This document shows positions 16,145 to 25,027 of a stretch of 52,122 nucleotides of DNA, one piece after another. A program made the position numbers and the translations under genes. This DNA is from an uncultured Rickettsiales bacterium (GTDB lineage Bacteria > Pseudomonadota > Alphaproteobacteria > Rs-D84): assembly GCA_900550565.1 (NCBI GenBank), contig URSG01000005.1, positions 1 to 52,122 of the forward strand, written 5' to 3'. Every line of letters starts with the position of its first letter. Position 1 is the stretch's first letter. Below the pieces are notes generated by a model. It did no database searches and was not told the origin of the DNA. It saw only the letters and a list, made by a program, of their open reading frames with translations.

Positions 16145-16741
16145 ATGAAACAAAAAATTAAAAAAGTTTTCAATCATCTGCGTGACATCATTGTTAAACC
16201 TAAACGTTATTTTTCCAAAATCGTTGCCGACGGCGATATGGAAGAAGCAATGTTCAAGGCGTTCTTTTACGGATTGCTGGGCGGCCTGTTGGTGTTGGGA
16301 TTGCGCCTGATTGGTGGCGCGACTGTGACATTTGGCGCAGTATTTACCGCGATTGTCATTGTGCCTGTGTTGGCGGTGGGATTGCTGTTTGTTATGGGTG
16401 GATTGATGATGTTGGTGTCTGAAATCACCGGTGGCGAACGTGATTGGGAAATTGCGATAAAGGGCCTGGCGTCAATATTCTTTATATACCCAGCAATATT
16501 GGTTTTGAACGCACTGGCGTTTAATTGCACATCTATGTGGATTATCAGCCTTATCGTAGATACATACATACTGTTCTTGTTCTATAACATCGCGCTGTAT
16601 TGTATGCACGGGAAAAAGAGCAATATTATCATCGTTATTGGCATATTTGCACTGTTCTTGGTAACCGTTTATGCGACCGATTATCGCATTGGCTGGTTTA
16701 TGTTAAAGAACGCCAGCGCAACATTGGCGTGCCTGGTATAA
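16145..16741 (+). CDS. Yip1-like integral membrane protein
   Basis: 198 residues with about five transmembrane helices after a basic amphipathic N-terminus (VKPKRYFSKI). The order of segments and the sequence FFYGLLGGLLVLGLRLIGG resemble bacterial Yip1-domain proteins, whose function is unknown. GGGGGCG stands 6 bases before the ATG. The gene points against bamB and away from der, and so splits the yfgM-bamB-der order commonly seen in proteobacteria; it looks like a lineage-specific insertion. Its own terminator follows at 16762. Confidence 0.7.
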   Translation: MKQKIKKVFNHLRDIIVKPKRYFSKIVADGDMEEAMFKAFFYGLLGGLLVLGLRLIGGATVTFGAVFTAIVIVPVLAVGLLFVMGGLMMLVSEITGGERDWEIAIKGLASIFFIYPAILVLNALAFNCTSMWIISLIVDTYILFLFYNIALYCMHGKKSNIIIVIGIFALFLVTVYATDYRIGWFMLKNASATLACLV

Positions 16742-16761
16742 ACAAACGCATATTGATAAAA

Positions 16762-16787
16762 ACGCGCCGAAATGGCGCGTTTTTTTA
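16762..16787. terminator. Bidirectional terminator between the Yip1-like gene and bamB
   Basis: Stem ACGCGCC (16762-16768) / GGCGCGT (16774-16780), A-run before and T-run after; it overlaps the last codon region of the facing bamB gene. Confidence 0.8.
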
Positions 16788-17513
16788 TTTGATAATTTGA
16801 CCTGTTTGGGCGTCTATTTTTTGCCGACCAACAGTTATGATTTTATCTGCGAATGTCGGCGCAGATTGCTTTGCGATTTCTGTGCGCCAATAAATCGCAC
16901 CGTCTGAATTACGCAACGCATATAAATTGTTGTCCGTTCCAACAACATACGTTGCCGGTCCGGCGATTACAAACGGCTGGGCCGTGCCGATGTTCGCACA
17001 CCACTTTTTCACGCCAGATGACGCATTTATGCGACAAAACGCATCGCCCAGGCCACCGACATATACGTCCGCACCCGACACAACAATCGGCGCGACAATA
17101 TCCACCACCGATGCGCCACCGGTCATATTGCTGGCGCGGAAAATATCGGCAATCCAGACAACCTGGCGCGTGGCAGAATTGATTTTAACCAATTCGCCCG
17201 TGGTTAAACCGGCATAGACGTATTTACCACTGCATACTGGGCGTTGCGTGCTGCGCACAGAATTAGGAACGGGAAAACCGCTGAATATTTTTTTGTCGCC
17301 GTCTTTGATGGTGTTTGTTGCGTCCTGGGTATATGGACACGGCGCAACATCATATTGGTTCGCCACATCTGGCAAATCAGAAATATTCTGATTTAAAACC
17401 GTCGGGGCATCAGTTGTAAAAATCGCACTGCGCACCCCAGGCAAAATCGGGTCGTGCTTTGAACACGCCGCCAACGCCACCAGTGATGTTAAAACTGCAA
17501 CAAATTTTCGCAT
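16785..17513 (-). CDS. bamB: Short BamB-like lipoprotein (PQQ-type beta-propeller fragment)
   Basis: 242 residues. Lipoprotein signal with LAAC (Cys17). The mature part contains beta-propeller strands of the PQQ type: VYAGLTTGELVKINSATRQVVW, VYVGGLGDAFCRINASSGVKKW and LYALRNSDGAIYW, followed by a last partial blade. BamB is a scaffold lipoprotein of the outer-membrane protein assembly complex. Typical BamB has about 380-450 residues and eight blades; only about four to five fit here, so the propeller is either incomplete or assembles differently. No frameshift or downstream remnant is seen. Assignment rests on the repeats plus the upstream YfgM-like gene and nearby der. GGGGGCG precedes the ATG. 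Confidence 0.7.
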   Translation of the reverse strand: MRKFVAVLTSLVALAACSKHDPILPGVRSAIFTTDAPTVLNQNISDLPDVANQYDVAPCPYTQDATNTIKDGDKKIFSGFPVPNSVRSTQRPVCSGKYVYAGLTTGELVKINSATRQVVWIADIFRASNMTGGASVVDIVAPIVVSGADVYVGGLGDAFCRINASSGVKKWCANIGTAQPFVIAGPATYVVGTDNNLYALRNSDGAIYWRTEIAKQSAPTFADKIITVGRQKIDAQTGQIIK

Positions 17514-17533
17514 AATCGCCCCCACGTTTTACC

Positions 17534-18193
17534 CTAGCGCAAAGATTGTGCCGTCGCTGATACAACCGCCGGTGCATCTTTGTCATTTATGATAACGTTC
17601 AGCCATTTATCCGCCGCCGCTTTGTCCCCTGTTGCCAGATATTTTTGTGCGATGGTCAAACGCGACGTATAGTAAAACGGTGACTTTTTCGTATCCAACC
17701 CAGACAGATATTTTTCCACTTCTTGGGCCGACATTTTATCACCCTGGATTGCAACGATGTGCATTTTGGCCAAATCACGAAAATCGCGTGTTGCGCCGTG
17801 CGACGCCAGGCGTTCCAGTTTTTTAACATCGTTATCTATGATATACGATTGGAACAGTGCCAAATCCGCCGTTGCACCCGACGAATCCTGGGAAATCGCC
17901 GCCAACGCATTTGCGTCCATATTCAGCACCGCTGTTTCATAATTTGTTGCAACTGCAATCTTGGCATTTCGGTGCGCGCGCACACCAATCTGGACAGATG
18001 TCACGATTATCAGCAACACCAGCGCACCAATAATCATGTGTCGCGAATATTTTTTAATAAACGCCTGGGTTTTGTCGTTATTTACTTCTTCCCATACCTC
18101 GCGATACAGGGCGTCTTCGGCGTAATCTTCGCGTGTTTTCTTGGGTTCTGGGGTCTTGGCGACCTTGTTATTTCTTTCCAAAATTGATGCCAT
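17534..18193 (-). CDS. YfgM-like TPR membrane protein
   Basis: 219 residues. A charged cytoplasmic N-terminus (with AEDALYREVWEEVNND, typical of the family) is followed by one transmembrane helix (about 53-72) and a periplasmic helical region built of TPR-like repeats (FRDLAKMHIVAIQGD, SRLTIAQKYLATGD). YfgM-type proteins are ancillary partners of the SecYEG translocon and periplasmic chaperones. It is 20 bases upstream of bamB on the same strand, the conserved order. AGGAGA lies 9 bases before the ATG. Confidence 0.8.
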   Translation of the reverse strand: MASILERNNKVAKTPEPKKTREDYAEDALYREVWEEVNNDKTQAFIKKYSRHMIIGALVLLIIVTSVQIGVRAHRNAKIAVATNYETAVLNMDANALAAISQDSSGATADLALFQSYIIDNDVKKLERLASHGATRDFRDLAKMHIVAIQGDKMSAQEVEKYLSGLDTKKSPFYYTSRLTIAQKYLATGDKAAADKWLNVIINDKDAPAVVSATAQSLR

Positions 18194-18221
18194 TGAATTT
18201 TCTCCTGTGTAAATGGTACCC

Positions 18222-18249
18222 TTGATAATTCTTATTTTATTGCTATACT
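18222..18249 (+). promoter_or_regulatory. rpoH promoter, very short leader
   Basis: TTGATA (18222-18227), 16-base spacer, TGC-TATACT (-10 at 18244-18249). The ATG at 18259 is nine bases past the -10, so the leader would be only about 2-4 bases, and no Shine-Dalgarno is present. Confidence 0.65.
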
Positions 18250-18258
18250 ATAAAAGTA

Positions 18259-19167
18259 ATGAAAAAGCAAATCAAGAACGCTTTGCCGGTTCAAAAAAAT
18301 ACCAGTTTGGTTGCCGCCCGTGGGGTCAGTGACGAATCGGGTCTGGCCCAGTATATCCAGACGATTCAAAAGTTTCCGATTTTAACCGCCCAGGAAGAAT
18401 ATGAATACGCTAAGAACTGGGTAAAAAATCAGGACAAGGTTGCTGCTGAAAAATTGGTGGCCAGCCATTTGCGCCTGGTTGTATCGGTGGCATACGACTT
18501 TAAAAACTATGGTATTCCGGTGGGCGATTTGATTGCCAGTGGTAATATGGGGCTGATGCAGGCGTTGCAAAAATTTGACCCAGACAAAGGATTTCGTTTT
18601 TCTACGTATGCGATGTTTTGGATTCGTGCCGAAATATATGAAACGATTCTGAACAACTGGTCTATTGTGAAAATCGGAACATCTGCAAACCAGAAACGTG
18701 TGTTCTTTAACCTGGCGCGGGCAAAGCGCGCATTGGGTATTATGGATAATAACCTTAGTGATGACCAAACAAAACAGATTGCAGAATATCTGGACGTGCC
18801 AGAAAACGACGTTCGTCGTATGTCAACGCGCGTGACTGCACGCGATGTGTCATTGAATGCGCCGGCACATTCTGATAATGACGCACGCGACGTACTGGCC
18901 AATATGCCGGACGAAAAAACAAATATCCAGGAATCTATTGAACAGATGGAATTTCGTCGGCGCGGATACGAATTACTGCAGCGACATTTGGCCGAACTGC
19001 CCGAACGTGACCGCGAAATATTGCGTGCACGCCGGCTGAGTGAGCCGGTCGCAACACTGGAATCTTTGTCCCAGAAATATGGAATTTCGCGCGAACGCGT
19101 GCGCCAAATAGAAGAACGCGCATTTAACAAACTGCGCGCCGCAATATTACAAGAAACCCAAGGATAA
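18259..19167 (+). CDS. rpoH: Heat-shock sigma factor RpoH (sigma-32 type)
   Basis: 302 residues with the sigma70 regions in order: region 1.2/2.1 (PILTAQEEYEYAKNW, LVASHLRLVVSVAYDF), 2.4 (FSTYAMFWIRAEI), and 4.2 (ISRERVRQIEERAFNKLR). The segment NQKRVFFNLARAKR corresponds to the RpoH box that separates this group from the housekeeping factor. It directs RNA polymerase to heat-shock promoters. E. coli rpoH is governed by a structured leader acting as a thermosensor; here the predicted leader is almost nil, so any such control would have to lie inside the coding region. The porin gene follows after 5 bases. Confidence 0.93.
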   Translation: MKKQIKNALPVQKNTSLVAARGVSDESGLAQYIQTIQKFPILTAQEEYEYAKNWVKNQDKVAAEKLVASHLRLVVSVAYDFKNYGIPVGDLIASGNMGLMQALQKFDPDKGFRFSTYAMFWIRAEIYETILNNWSIVKIGTSANQKRVFFNLARAKRALGIMDNNLSDDQTKQIAEYLDVPENDVRRMSTRVTARDVSLNAPAHSDNDARDVLANMPDEKTNIQESIEQMEFRRRGYELLQRHLAELPERDREILRARRLSEPVATLESLSQKYGISRERVRQIEERAFNKLRAAILQETQG

Positions 19168-19172
19168 AACGT

Positions 19173-20201
19173 ATGCACATAACCCCATGTCGCACAGTTG
19201 CAGTCGTGCTGTCAATCATCGGCGTTGCGCAATCTGCGCACGCAATCCAATATAACAACGGTCGTTTTGCATTTAAATTATCAGGACACGGTTCGGCCGG
19301 AATATTACAGCCTGAATTTGAAAAATCGGACTTTATCGGCGATTGGCGCGTGCGCACACAAATGAATTACGCGGTGGCATCTGGGCAAACTGTGGGTGCG
19401 GTATATGCACTGGACGACGCAGCACTGGACGAAAACAGACCACTGCGCGAAGCGTTCGGTTTTTTTGAAGACAGAAATTATGGTCGCGTGGAAATTGGTA
19501 TGACTGATTCTATTGCGCGCAAACTGGGGGTTGGCCTGCCCGACGTTGGCGGATTGCGCGTCAATGACAAACCACTGTTTTATAAAAAAATAAATCCAGA
19601 CGGCCCAATTATATCAGATACAACATTGACCACTGGACGCGACGCATTGCGCGTAAATCTGGCCACGGTGCCAAATAACGGCGCGCAATATGGTTTGTCT
19701 GTGGCCGGCATCACTGATGATTATGATTACGCGATTGACGCCGGGTTAAAAATCCGCAATCCACACGGAAAAACCAAGACTGCGTATTCATTGGGTGCGT
19801 CATTTATGTCACACCCAGACAACTATCAATCAGATACATATTCCCCACACGTCTGGGCCGATTGGCGCGCCCAGGTTTCTGGCGGAATAAATCTGCAATA
19901 CAACAGTTGGATTTGGGGTGTGACTGCGCGATTGATATATGACGAAAACCCAGTTGGCATCGCCAGCGATGGTTTGGCGGCCGGCACCGGTATCAGTTAT
20001 GATGTTTTGAATTACACATTGTCGTTGTCATACATATTTTCAGACACAGGCGTCTGGCAACACGACGTCGCCGATTACACAGACCACACCGTTATCGGTT
20101 CGTTTCGTTATAAATACAGCGAAAATGTTGACGGCTGGGTATCATTGGGCCTGACGACTGAAACGCCGTTTTTGGCCGCTGGTATGCGTCTGACATTTTA
20201 A
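19173..20201 (+). CDS. Outer-membrane porin
   Basis: 342 residues. A signal peptide ending AHA is followed by alternating strand sequence through to a C-terminal Phe (AAGMRLTF), the recognition signal for outer-membrane barrels. The N-terminal strand FKLSGHGSAGI and the loop-strand rhythm (RVEIGMTDSIARKL) match Gram-negative porins. It would form a diffusion channel. AAGGA precedes the ATG at 19173. Being 5 bases behind rpoH it is probably co-transcribed with it, an unusual pairing. A strong terminator follows. Confidence 0.8.
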   Translation: MHITPCRTVAVVLSIIGVAQSAHAIQYNNGRFAFKLSGHGSAGILQPEFEKSDFIGDWRVRTQMNYAVASGQTVGAVYALDDAALDENRPLREAFGFFEDRNYGRVEIGMTDSIARKLGVGLPDVGGLRVNDKPLFYKKINPDGPIISDTTLTTGRDALRVNLATVPNNGAQYGLSVAGITDDYDYAIDAGLKIRNPHGKTKTAYSLGASFMSHPDNYQSDTYSPHVWADWRAQVSGGINLQYNSWIWGVTARLIYDENPVGIASDGLAAGTGISYDVLNYTLSLSYIFSDTGVWQHDVADYTDHTVIGSFRYKYSENVDGWVSLGLTTETPFLAAGMRLTF

Positions 20202-20227
20202 GAAAAAACACATAAACAAAAAAACAA

Positions 20228-20253
20228 AAGGTCGGCATTTGCCGACCTTTTTA
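20228..20253. terminator. Bidirectional terminator after the porin gene
   Basis: Stem AAGGTCGGC (20228-20236) / GCCGACCTT (20241-20249), loop ATTT. It ends the porin transcript and that of the facing TPR gene. The GGC-ATTT-GCC tip recurs in other terminators here. Confidence 0.85.
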
Positions 20254-20267
20254 TTTCAGTGACCATT

Positions 20268-21362
20268 TTATTCCACAGGCATTTCTGGTGCCGCTGGGGT
20301 GACAGGGCCTGGGACAGGTTCTGTGACTGGTTCTGCAACTGGTTCATCGGCTGGGGCAGTTGGGGTTTCTGTTGGCAGATTTGCCATCAAACCACCCAGA
20401 CGTTCCACGCTGGCCGTATCTTTTAATGCGCCGGCGATTGTGTACGCAGAACTCAAATCATTACGCGCCGCGTCAATATTGCCAACCTGCAAATTCAATG
20501 CCGCAGATTTTTCAAAATATGACATCGCATTGCTGGACAATGATTCGCGTGCCTCTGCGGTGGTTGCACCCTGAATCTGTTCAGAAATTACGCGAACCGC
20601 CGACCCATAGTCATTGATTGCATCTGCATAGTTGCCAACCGCAGTGTATGCTTCGGCACGTTCAGCATATACATTTGGGCTGACCCCACCGGACGTGTGT
20701 GACAATGAATTTGTGTAATCGGCAATCGCACCGTCCCAGTTTTTCAACCACAAATTCAACTGGCCACGTTTGGCATACAAATCACGCAGTTGCAAAATGT
20801 TGGACGGTTTTTCCGCCTGGGCCGCCAACGCTGCGTTTATGTCATTTAACGCCTTGTCATAATTTTCAACACGCATATTCAACAATGCGCGGTCATAGTA
20901 TGCAACGGCATTGCCAGAATCACGTTCAATAACCAAATCAAAATCGGCCATCGCGTTTTTGTAATCGCCAGACTGCATATACGCTTCGCCACGCAACAGA
21001 TACGCATCAACATCGGCTGCGCCTGTTTCAATAGCGGTGGTCAAATCATCAATCGCCGCCGCGGTATCGCCAGCCAACAATTTTGTTTTGCCCTGTTCGT
21101 AATAATCGCCCGCCTGCATCAATGCTTCTTCGGTGATTTCAACATTGCTGGCCTTGTGCGACAGTGTGTCGTGACTGCGCCCCAGGATATAAAATGTTGA
21201 CGCGATAAAGAACAAAATTATAAACCAATAAACATAAATGGACAATGACCATGGGTTAAAGCAACGCTTTTCACATACAACTGGTGTGATTTTCAGCGGC
21301 GTGGAATCCGCGGCCTTTTTAGGTTTGCGCACAGTTGTTTTGGGTGTGTTTGTTTTTTTCAT
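20268..21362 (-). CDS. TPR-repeat membrane protein
   Basis: 364 residues. Lys-rich cytoplasmic tail, a single transmembrane helix (about 39-60), then at least five tetratricopeptide repeats facing the periplasm (GDTAAAIDDLTTAIETGAAD, GDYKNAMADFDLVIERD, ENYDKALNDINAAL, KNWDGAIADYTNSL, GNYADAINDYGSAV), and a Pro/Glu/Val-rich low-complexity end. TPR arrays hold protein complexes together; the partner is unknown. AGGAAGGGAGA precedes the ATG. It is followed by a terminator and separated by 31 bases from rluB, which is on the same strand upstream. Confidence 0.82.
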   Translation of the reverse strand: MKKTNTPKTTVRKPKKAADSTPLKITPVVCEKRCFNPWSLSIYVYWFIILFFIASTFYILGRSHDTLSHKASNVEITEEALMQAGDYYEQGKTKLLAGDTAAAIDDLTTAIETGAADVDAYLLRGEAYMQSGDYKNAMADFDLVIERDSGNAVAYYDRALLNMRVENYDKALNDINAALAAQAEKPSNILQLRDLYAKRGQLNLWLKNWDGAIADYTNSLSHTSGGVSPNVYAERAEAYTAVGNYADAINDYGSAVRVISEQIQGATTAEARESLSSNAMSYFEKSAALNLQVGNIDAARNDLSSAYTIAGALKDTASVERLGGLMANLPTETPTAPADEPVAEPVTEPVPGPVTPAAPEMPVE

Positions 21363-21393
21363 TGTAAAATCTCCCTTCCTAGTTAATTGAATA

Positions 21394-22092
21394 TTAGAAA
21401 GATTTTAACAACGCGTCAATCGTTTTCTGTGGCACAGGACGAATTTTTCCCACAGGTAAATTTTCCAGCGTTATATTTCCAAATGAAATTCGGTGCAACC
21501 GGCGCACAGGCGCGTGACACGCACGCAGAACAATTCGGATTTCGTTTTTTTTCCCTTCGGTCACGGTGACACGCAAATCACCGCCGGGTAATTCATCAAT
21601 CTGCATTGGGCGATACGTTATTCCATCAACCGTCATTCCACGACGCGCCGCCGCCAACCCAGACAAATCAACATTGCCAACCGTTGCGATGTATGTGCGT
21701 GGCACGCGTGACGTCGGCAACGTTAAACGGCGCGCCAATTCGCCATCATTTGTCATCAACAACAATCCCGTTGTTTTGTAATCCAACCGCCCGACATAGC
21801 GCAACGAATGATATTTTTCCGGCAGGCAATCATAAATCGTGCGCCGTCCACGTGGGTCGCGCGATGTTGTCATCGTATTTAATGGTTTGTGAAAAACATA
21901 TAATTCTGTCTGGGAATTACATTTAATCTGTTTGCCATCAACAGCAACAACATTTGTATCATCAACAAAAAATACAGGGGACGAAACAACAACGCCATCA
22001 ACTGTGACGCGTCCTGTGGCAATCAGGTTTTCGGCATCGCGTCGTGATGCCACGCCTGTGCATGCAATAAATTTTGCGATACGTTGCTTCAT
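21394..22092 (-). CDS. rluB: rRNA pseudouridine synthase, RsuA/RluB family
   Basis: 232 residues. An S4 domain (about 3-48: RIAKFIACTGVASRRDAENLI) is followed by the catalytic domain with the signature VGRLDYKTTGLLLMTNDG, catalytic Asp104. The C-terminal GKKNEIRIVLRACHAPVRRLHR is the family's closing motif. RluB modifies the 23S rRNA peptidyl-transferase region; RluE/RluF or RsuA cannot be excluded from sequence alone. Its ATG overlaps the rsmE stop codon (ATGA), so the two rRNA-modifying enzymes are translationally coupled. Confidence 0.87.
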   Translation of the reverse strand: MKQRIAKFIACTGVASRRDAENLIATGRVTVDGVVVSSPVFFVDDTNVVAVDGKQIKCNSQTELYVFHKPLNTMTTSRDPRGRRTIYDCLPEKYHSLRYVGRLDYKTTGLLLMTNDGELARRLTLPTSRVPRTYIATVGNVDLSGLAAARRGMTVDGITYRPMQIDELPGGDLRVTVTEGKKNEIRIVLRACHAPVRRLHRISFGNITLENLPVGKIRPVPQKTIDALLKSF

Positions 22093-22748
22093 TCTGTCAC
22101 CTGGGCCAGTGCGATTGCCGCCGCCAATTCTGCACGTAATATTGTTTTACCCAACGAAATTCCACGTGCGCCGGCCGCGTCCAGACGGGAAAATTCGTCG
22201 TCTGAAAACCCACCTTCGGGCCCGATTAAAACCCTGTCAGATTTCGGTGTGGCCGGCAAATCTGCGCCATAGGCCGCCCGTTCATCTGCAAACACCATAC
22301 CATGCAAATCAATGTCTGCAAGTTTTATTTCTGGGAAAATTTTCGGAACACTGTTTCGGTTTGACTGTTCCGCCGCCTCGCGCGCGATTTTTTCCATACG
22401 CGTCCAATTTATATGATGCGCCGTTGTGCGATTTGTAATCACAGGCTGAAATGCCGCAACCCCCATCTGGGTTGCCATATTTATTAAATCATCGGTGCGC
22501 TTTATCGGGGCAAAGAACAACGTCACGCCCCCAGACGGGTCACGGTGCGCGGTTTGCGCGCCAATAACCAGGTGTTTTTTATCATCTGATAATTGTGCGC
22601 AATATTCACGACCACCCCCAAACACCAGGCAATCGCGCCGACGCATCACATTGTTCAGGTAATGGGCAACGTCCGCCGGGGCCGGAATCACAGAATTTTC
22701 TGTGACGTCGTCGCCAACAAAAATTCGTGGAATATTTTTCATTTTCAC
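22089..22748 (-). CDS. rsmE: 16S rRNA m3U1498 methyltransferase
   Basis: 219 residues. SPOUT-fold enzyme that methylates U1498 of 16S rRNA. The hallmark motifs are present: IGPEGGFSDDE and the knot-forming SLGKTILRAELAAAIAL at the C-terminus; the small N-terminal PUA-like domain is also recognisable. The start is ambiguous between GTG at 22748 (AGGA at ideal spacing) and ATG at 22742. It is first in a two-gene unit with rluB and shares a compact promoter region with the divergent coupling-ATPase gene. Confidence 0.9.
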   Translation of the reverse strand: MKMKNIPRIFVGDDVTENSVIPAPADVAHYLNNVMRRRDCLVFGGGREYCAQLSDDKKHLVIGAQTAHRDPSGGVTLFFAPIKRTDDLINMATQMGVAAFQPVITNRTTAHHINWTRMEKIAREAAEQSNRNSVPKIFPEIKLADIDLHGMVFADERAAYGADLPATPKSDRVLIGPEGGFSDDEFSRLDAAGARGISLGKTILRAELAAAIALAQVTE

Positions 22749-22759
22749 ACAATTCCTGA

Positions 22760-22788
22760 TTTATAATCTGTTAAATTTATGATACAAT
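22760..22788. promoter_or_regulatory. Interlocked divergent promoters of rsmE and the coupling ATPase
   Basis: For rsmE (minus): TTGTAT (22787-22782), 16-base spacer, TATAAA (22765-22760). For the plus gene: TGA-TACAAT with -10 at 22783-22788, nine bases before the ATG at 22798. The rsmE -35 and the plus-strand -10 occupy the same bases, so polymerase should be able to use only one at a time. Confidence 0.55.
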
Positions 22789-22797
22789 CATAACGCA

Positions 22798-24993
22798 ATG
22801 GTTGAAAAGTTCAAGATTTTATCCGCCGGTGGTTCGTCCAAGGGTATGAACATATTTAAATCCAGCGCATACAAAGAACACCTTCGCACCCCGATGGCCC
22901 AGATATTTTGGTCATTACGTTGGGCGATTGGAATCTGGTTGGTGTGCGCGCTGGCGTTTGGCCTGTCGTTTATTGCCGAACACATTTGGCGTTATGGCTG
23001 GTCACCGGCAACGTGGGTCTGGACGCGTGTTTATTTAATAAATGCGCTGACGTCGTGCGGAATGTCCATCGTGGCCGAAGTGCCAGGTTGGGTTTCCCGT
23101 TCATTGATGCGCCCTGACATTTCGTGCATTGCACCATTATTGCCGATAATTGCGTATTACTTTATGGCTGACGCCACATTGGTTGATGAATTCAACCCAT
23201 ACGGCAAGGATAAATTTGCCGAAAAATCATCACGCGACGCAAACAAAGAAGACATTGAAAAAATGGGCCTGTTTAACGGCTTTATGATGGTTTTGGGGTA
23301 TTTCAAGAAAAAACCGCTGATGATGAACGAATGTTTATCCGCATTGTGCGTTGCGCCCCCGGGAACCGGTAAAACCCAGGGTGTTGTGTTCCCAACGATT
23401 TTTGAATGTAATAACATTTCAATGATTATCAATGACCCGAAACCTGAATTATATCAACAGTCTTCGGGCTATCGTTCAACCATTGGGCCGGTGTTTGTTA
23501 TGAACTGGGCCGGCCAGGACGACCCTGCGCGCGGAATATACTATCCGTCGTGGAATCCACTGTCGCCGGAACACGTGCCGTTTAATGTCGCACAACGTGA
23601 TTTGTATGTTGATTCTATGTGCAAGGTGTTGATACCTGATAACACGTCATCATCTGCGGACCCGCACTGGACGATTTCTGGGCGCGCGGCATTATCTGGT
23701 CTGGTTCAGTATATTATATCCAAGGTTGAACGTGCCAAGGCCGACGACTATTTTTACAACCGTCTGACATCTGGAACATTTGACGCCGAAGATGCCGCGG
23801 TCTTGTCTGATTATTACCTGGCGATGATAAATGACACAAATGCATTTGCGGCCAACGCATTATTACAACGTGGCGAATTAAACGCGACAAATTACGTTCA
23901 TATTGGCACGTGGGCAAATGTTCCACCGGCCTGGATTGGACGCGAGGCATCGTTTTCTATGATTCTGGACTGGATAAACGCGTCACAAATCGCCATCGCC
24001 CAGGATTTAGAAGAACGCCGTCGCCAGGGCGACCAGATGGTTATGATGGCCGACCCAATGAAGGATTTGTTTCAAAATGCCGTGGACGAGGCGCGCCGTT
24101 ATTCATACGCCCACCGCAGTATTTTGGAATTGACCCAGTTGGCAAATACCCCGGACAAAGAACGCGGATCTATTCTGTCCACCGTGATGGAGGGTCTGTC
24201 CATATTCCGCAACGCCGCCGTTCGCAATCGCACCAGCCATTCTGACTTTCACTTTTCTGATTTGCGCGGTATGATTGACCCACGCGACGGCAAGATGAAA
24301 CCTGTTTCGGTATATCTGTCTATCAATATGGTTGATGCCCAGGCACTGAATCCGATTACCGCCATATTTATTGAATTGATGACAAACTATCTGTTGGCAA
24401 ACGCCCCAGAACAGATGAGTGACGGTAAAAAACTGGGGCCATATCCAGTGCTGTTCGTGTTGGACGAAATGCCAAAAATGCAGAAACTGGACGCGGTTAT
24501 CCAGGGGCCTGACCTGGGACGTGGACAAAAAATATCGTATCTGATTATCGGCCAGGACTTGCACCAGATTCAGGAAAAATACGGCGCAGATGCCGCGGCC
24601 ACAATTATGTCAACCACCGCCGCCAAGGTTGTATTACGTCAAAATGACCCAGATACTGCAAATCGTTTCTCTGAAATGATGGGCAATAAAATGAAGGTTA
24701 AAACCGACAAAGACGGCAAGGAATCCACCAGCGAAGAATTACTGTACACCCCGATGGATATTATGCGTCTGGACGATAATAAACAGTTGGTAATATTCCA
24801 GGGTTGGTATCACAGACCGATAAAGGCCGACAAGCAATACGCATTTAAAGACCCACGCCTGGCCGGATATATGGCGATGGGCGCGTCCAGTCCGTTGCCA
24901 GAATTCTTGGTGCCGTCACATTATGCGGCATTGGGATACACCGGCGCGCCACGGTTCTTTGACCCGATGACCGGCGAAACAAAAACACTGTGA
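22798..24993 (+). CDS. virD4: VirD4/TraG-type type IV secretion coupling ATPase
   Basis: 731 residues. Two transmembrane segments (about 36-62 and 108-126) anchor a large cytoplasmic motor. Walker A is APPGTGKT at 186-193, Walker B is LFVLDE with D556/E557, and the intervening NDPKPELYQQSSGYRS and IIGQDLHQIQEKYG motifs are those of the VirD4/TraG family. These proteins bring substrates (DNA or proteins) to a type IV secretion channel. No VirB genes are in the window; neighbours are two lipoproteins. The promoter leaves almost no leader and there is no Shine-Dalgarno. It could serve a chromosomal secretion system encoded elsewhere, as in other intracellular or gut alphaproteobacteria. Confidence 0.88.
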   Translation: MVEKFKILSAGGSSKGMNIFKSSAYKEHLRTPMAQIFWSLRWAIGIWLVCALAFGLSFIAEHIWRYGWSPATWVWTRVYLINALTSCGMSIVAEVPGWVSRSLMRPDISCIAPLLPIIAYYFMADATLVDEFNPYGKDKFAEKSSRDANKEDIEKMGLFNGFMMVLGYFKKKPLMMNECLSALCVAPPGTGKTQGVVFPTIFECNNISMIINDPKPELYQQSSGYRSTIGPVFVMNWAGQDDPARGIYYPSWNPLSPEHVPFNVAQRDLYVDSMCKVLIPDNTSSSADPHWTISGRAALSGLVQYIISKVERAKADDYFYNRLTSGTFDAEDAAVLSDYYLAMINDTNAFAANALLQRGELNATNYVHIGTWANVPPAWIGREASFSMILDWINASQIAIAQDLEERRRQGDQMVMMADPMKDLFQNAVDEARRYSYAHRSILELTQLANTPDKERGSILSTVMEGLSIFRNAAVRNRTSHSDFHFSDLRGMIDPRDGKMKPVSVYLSINMVDAQALNPITAIFIELMTNYLLANAPEQMSDGKKLGPYPVLFVLDEMPKMQKLDAVIQGPDLGRGQKISYLIIGQDLHQIQEKYGADAAATIMSTTAAKVVLRQNDPDTANRFSEMMGNKMKVKTDKDGKESTSEELLYTPMDIMRLDDNKQLVIFQGWYHRPIKADKQYAFKDPRLAGYMAMGASSPLPEFLVPSHYAALGYTGAPRFFDPMTGETKTL

Positions 24994-25021
24994 TTGATTT
25001 TTGCATACACCGGGATATAAT
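24994..25021 (+). promoter_or_regulatory. Leaderless-type promoter before the COG3014-like gene
   Basis: TTGATT (24994-24999, spanning the end of the preceding gene region), 16-base spacer, TATAAT (25016-25021). The ATG at 25028 is six bases beyond the -10. Confidence 0.7.
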
Positions 25022-25027
25022 TCATAT

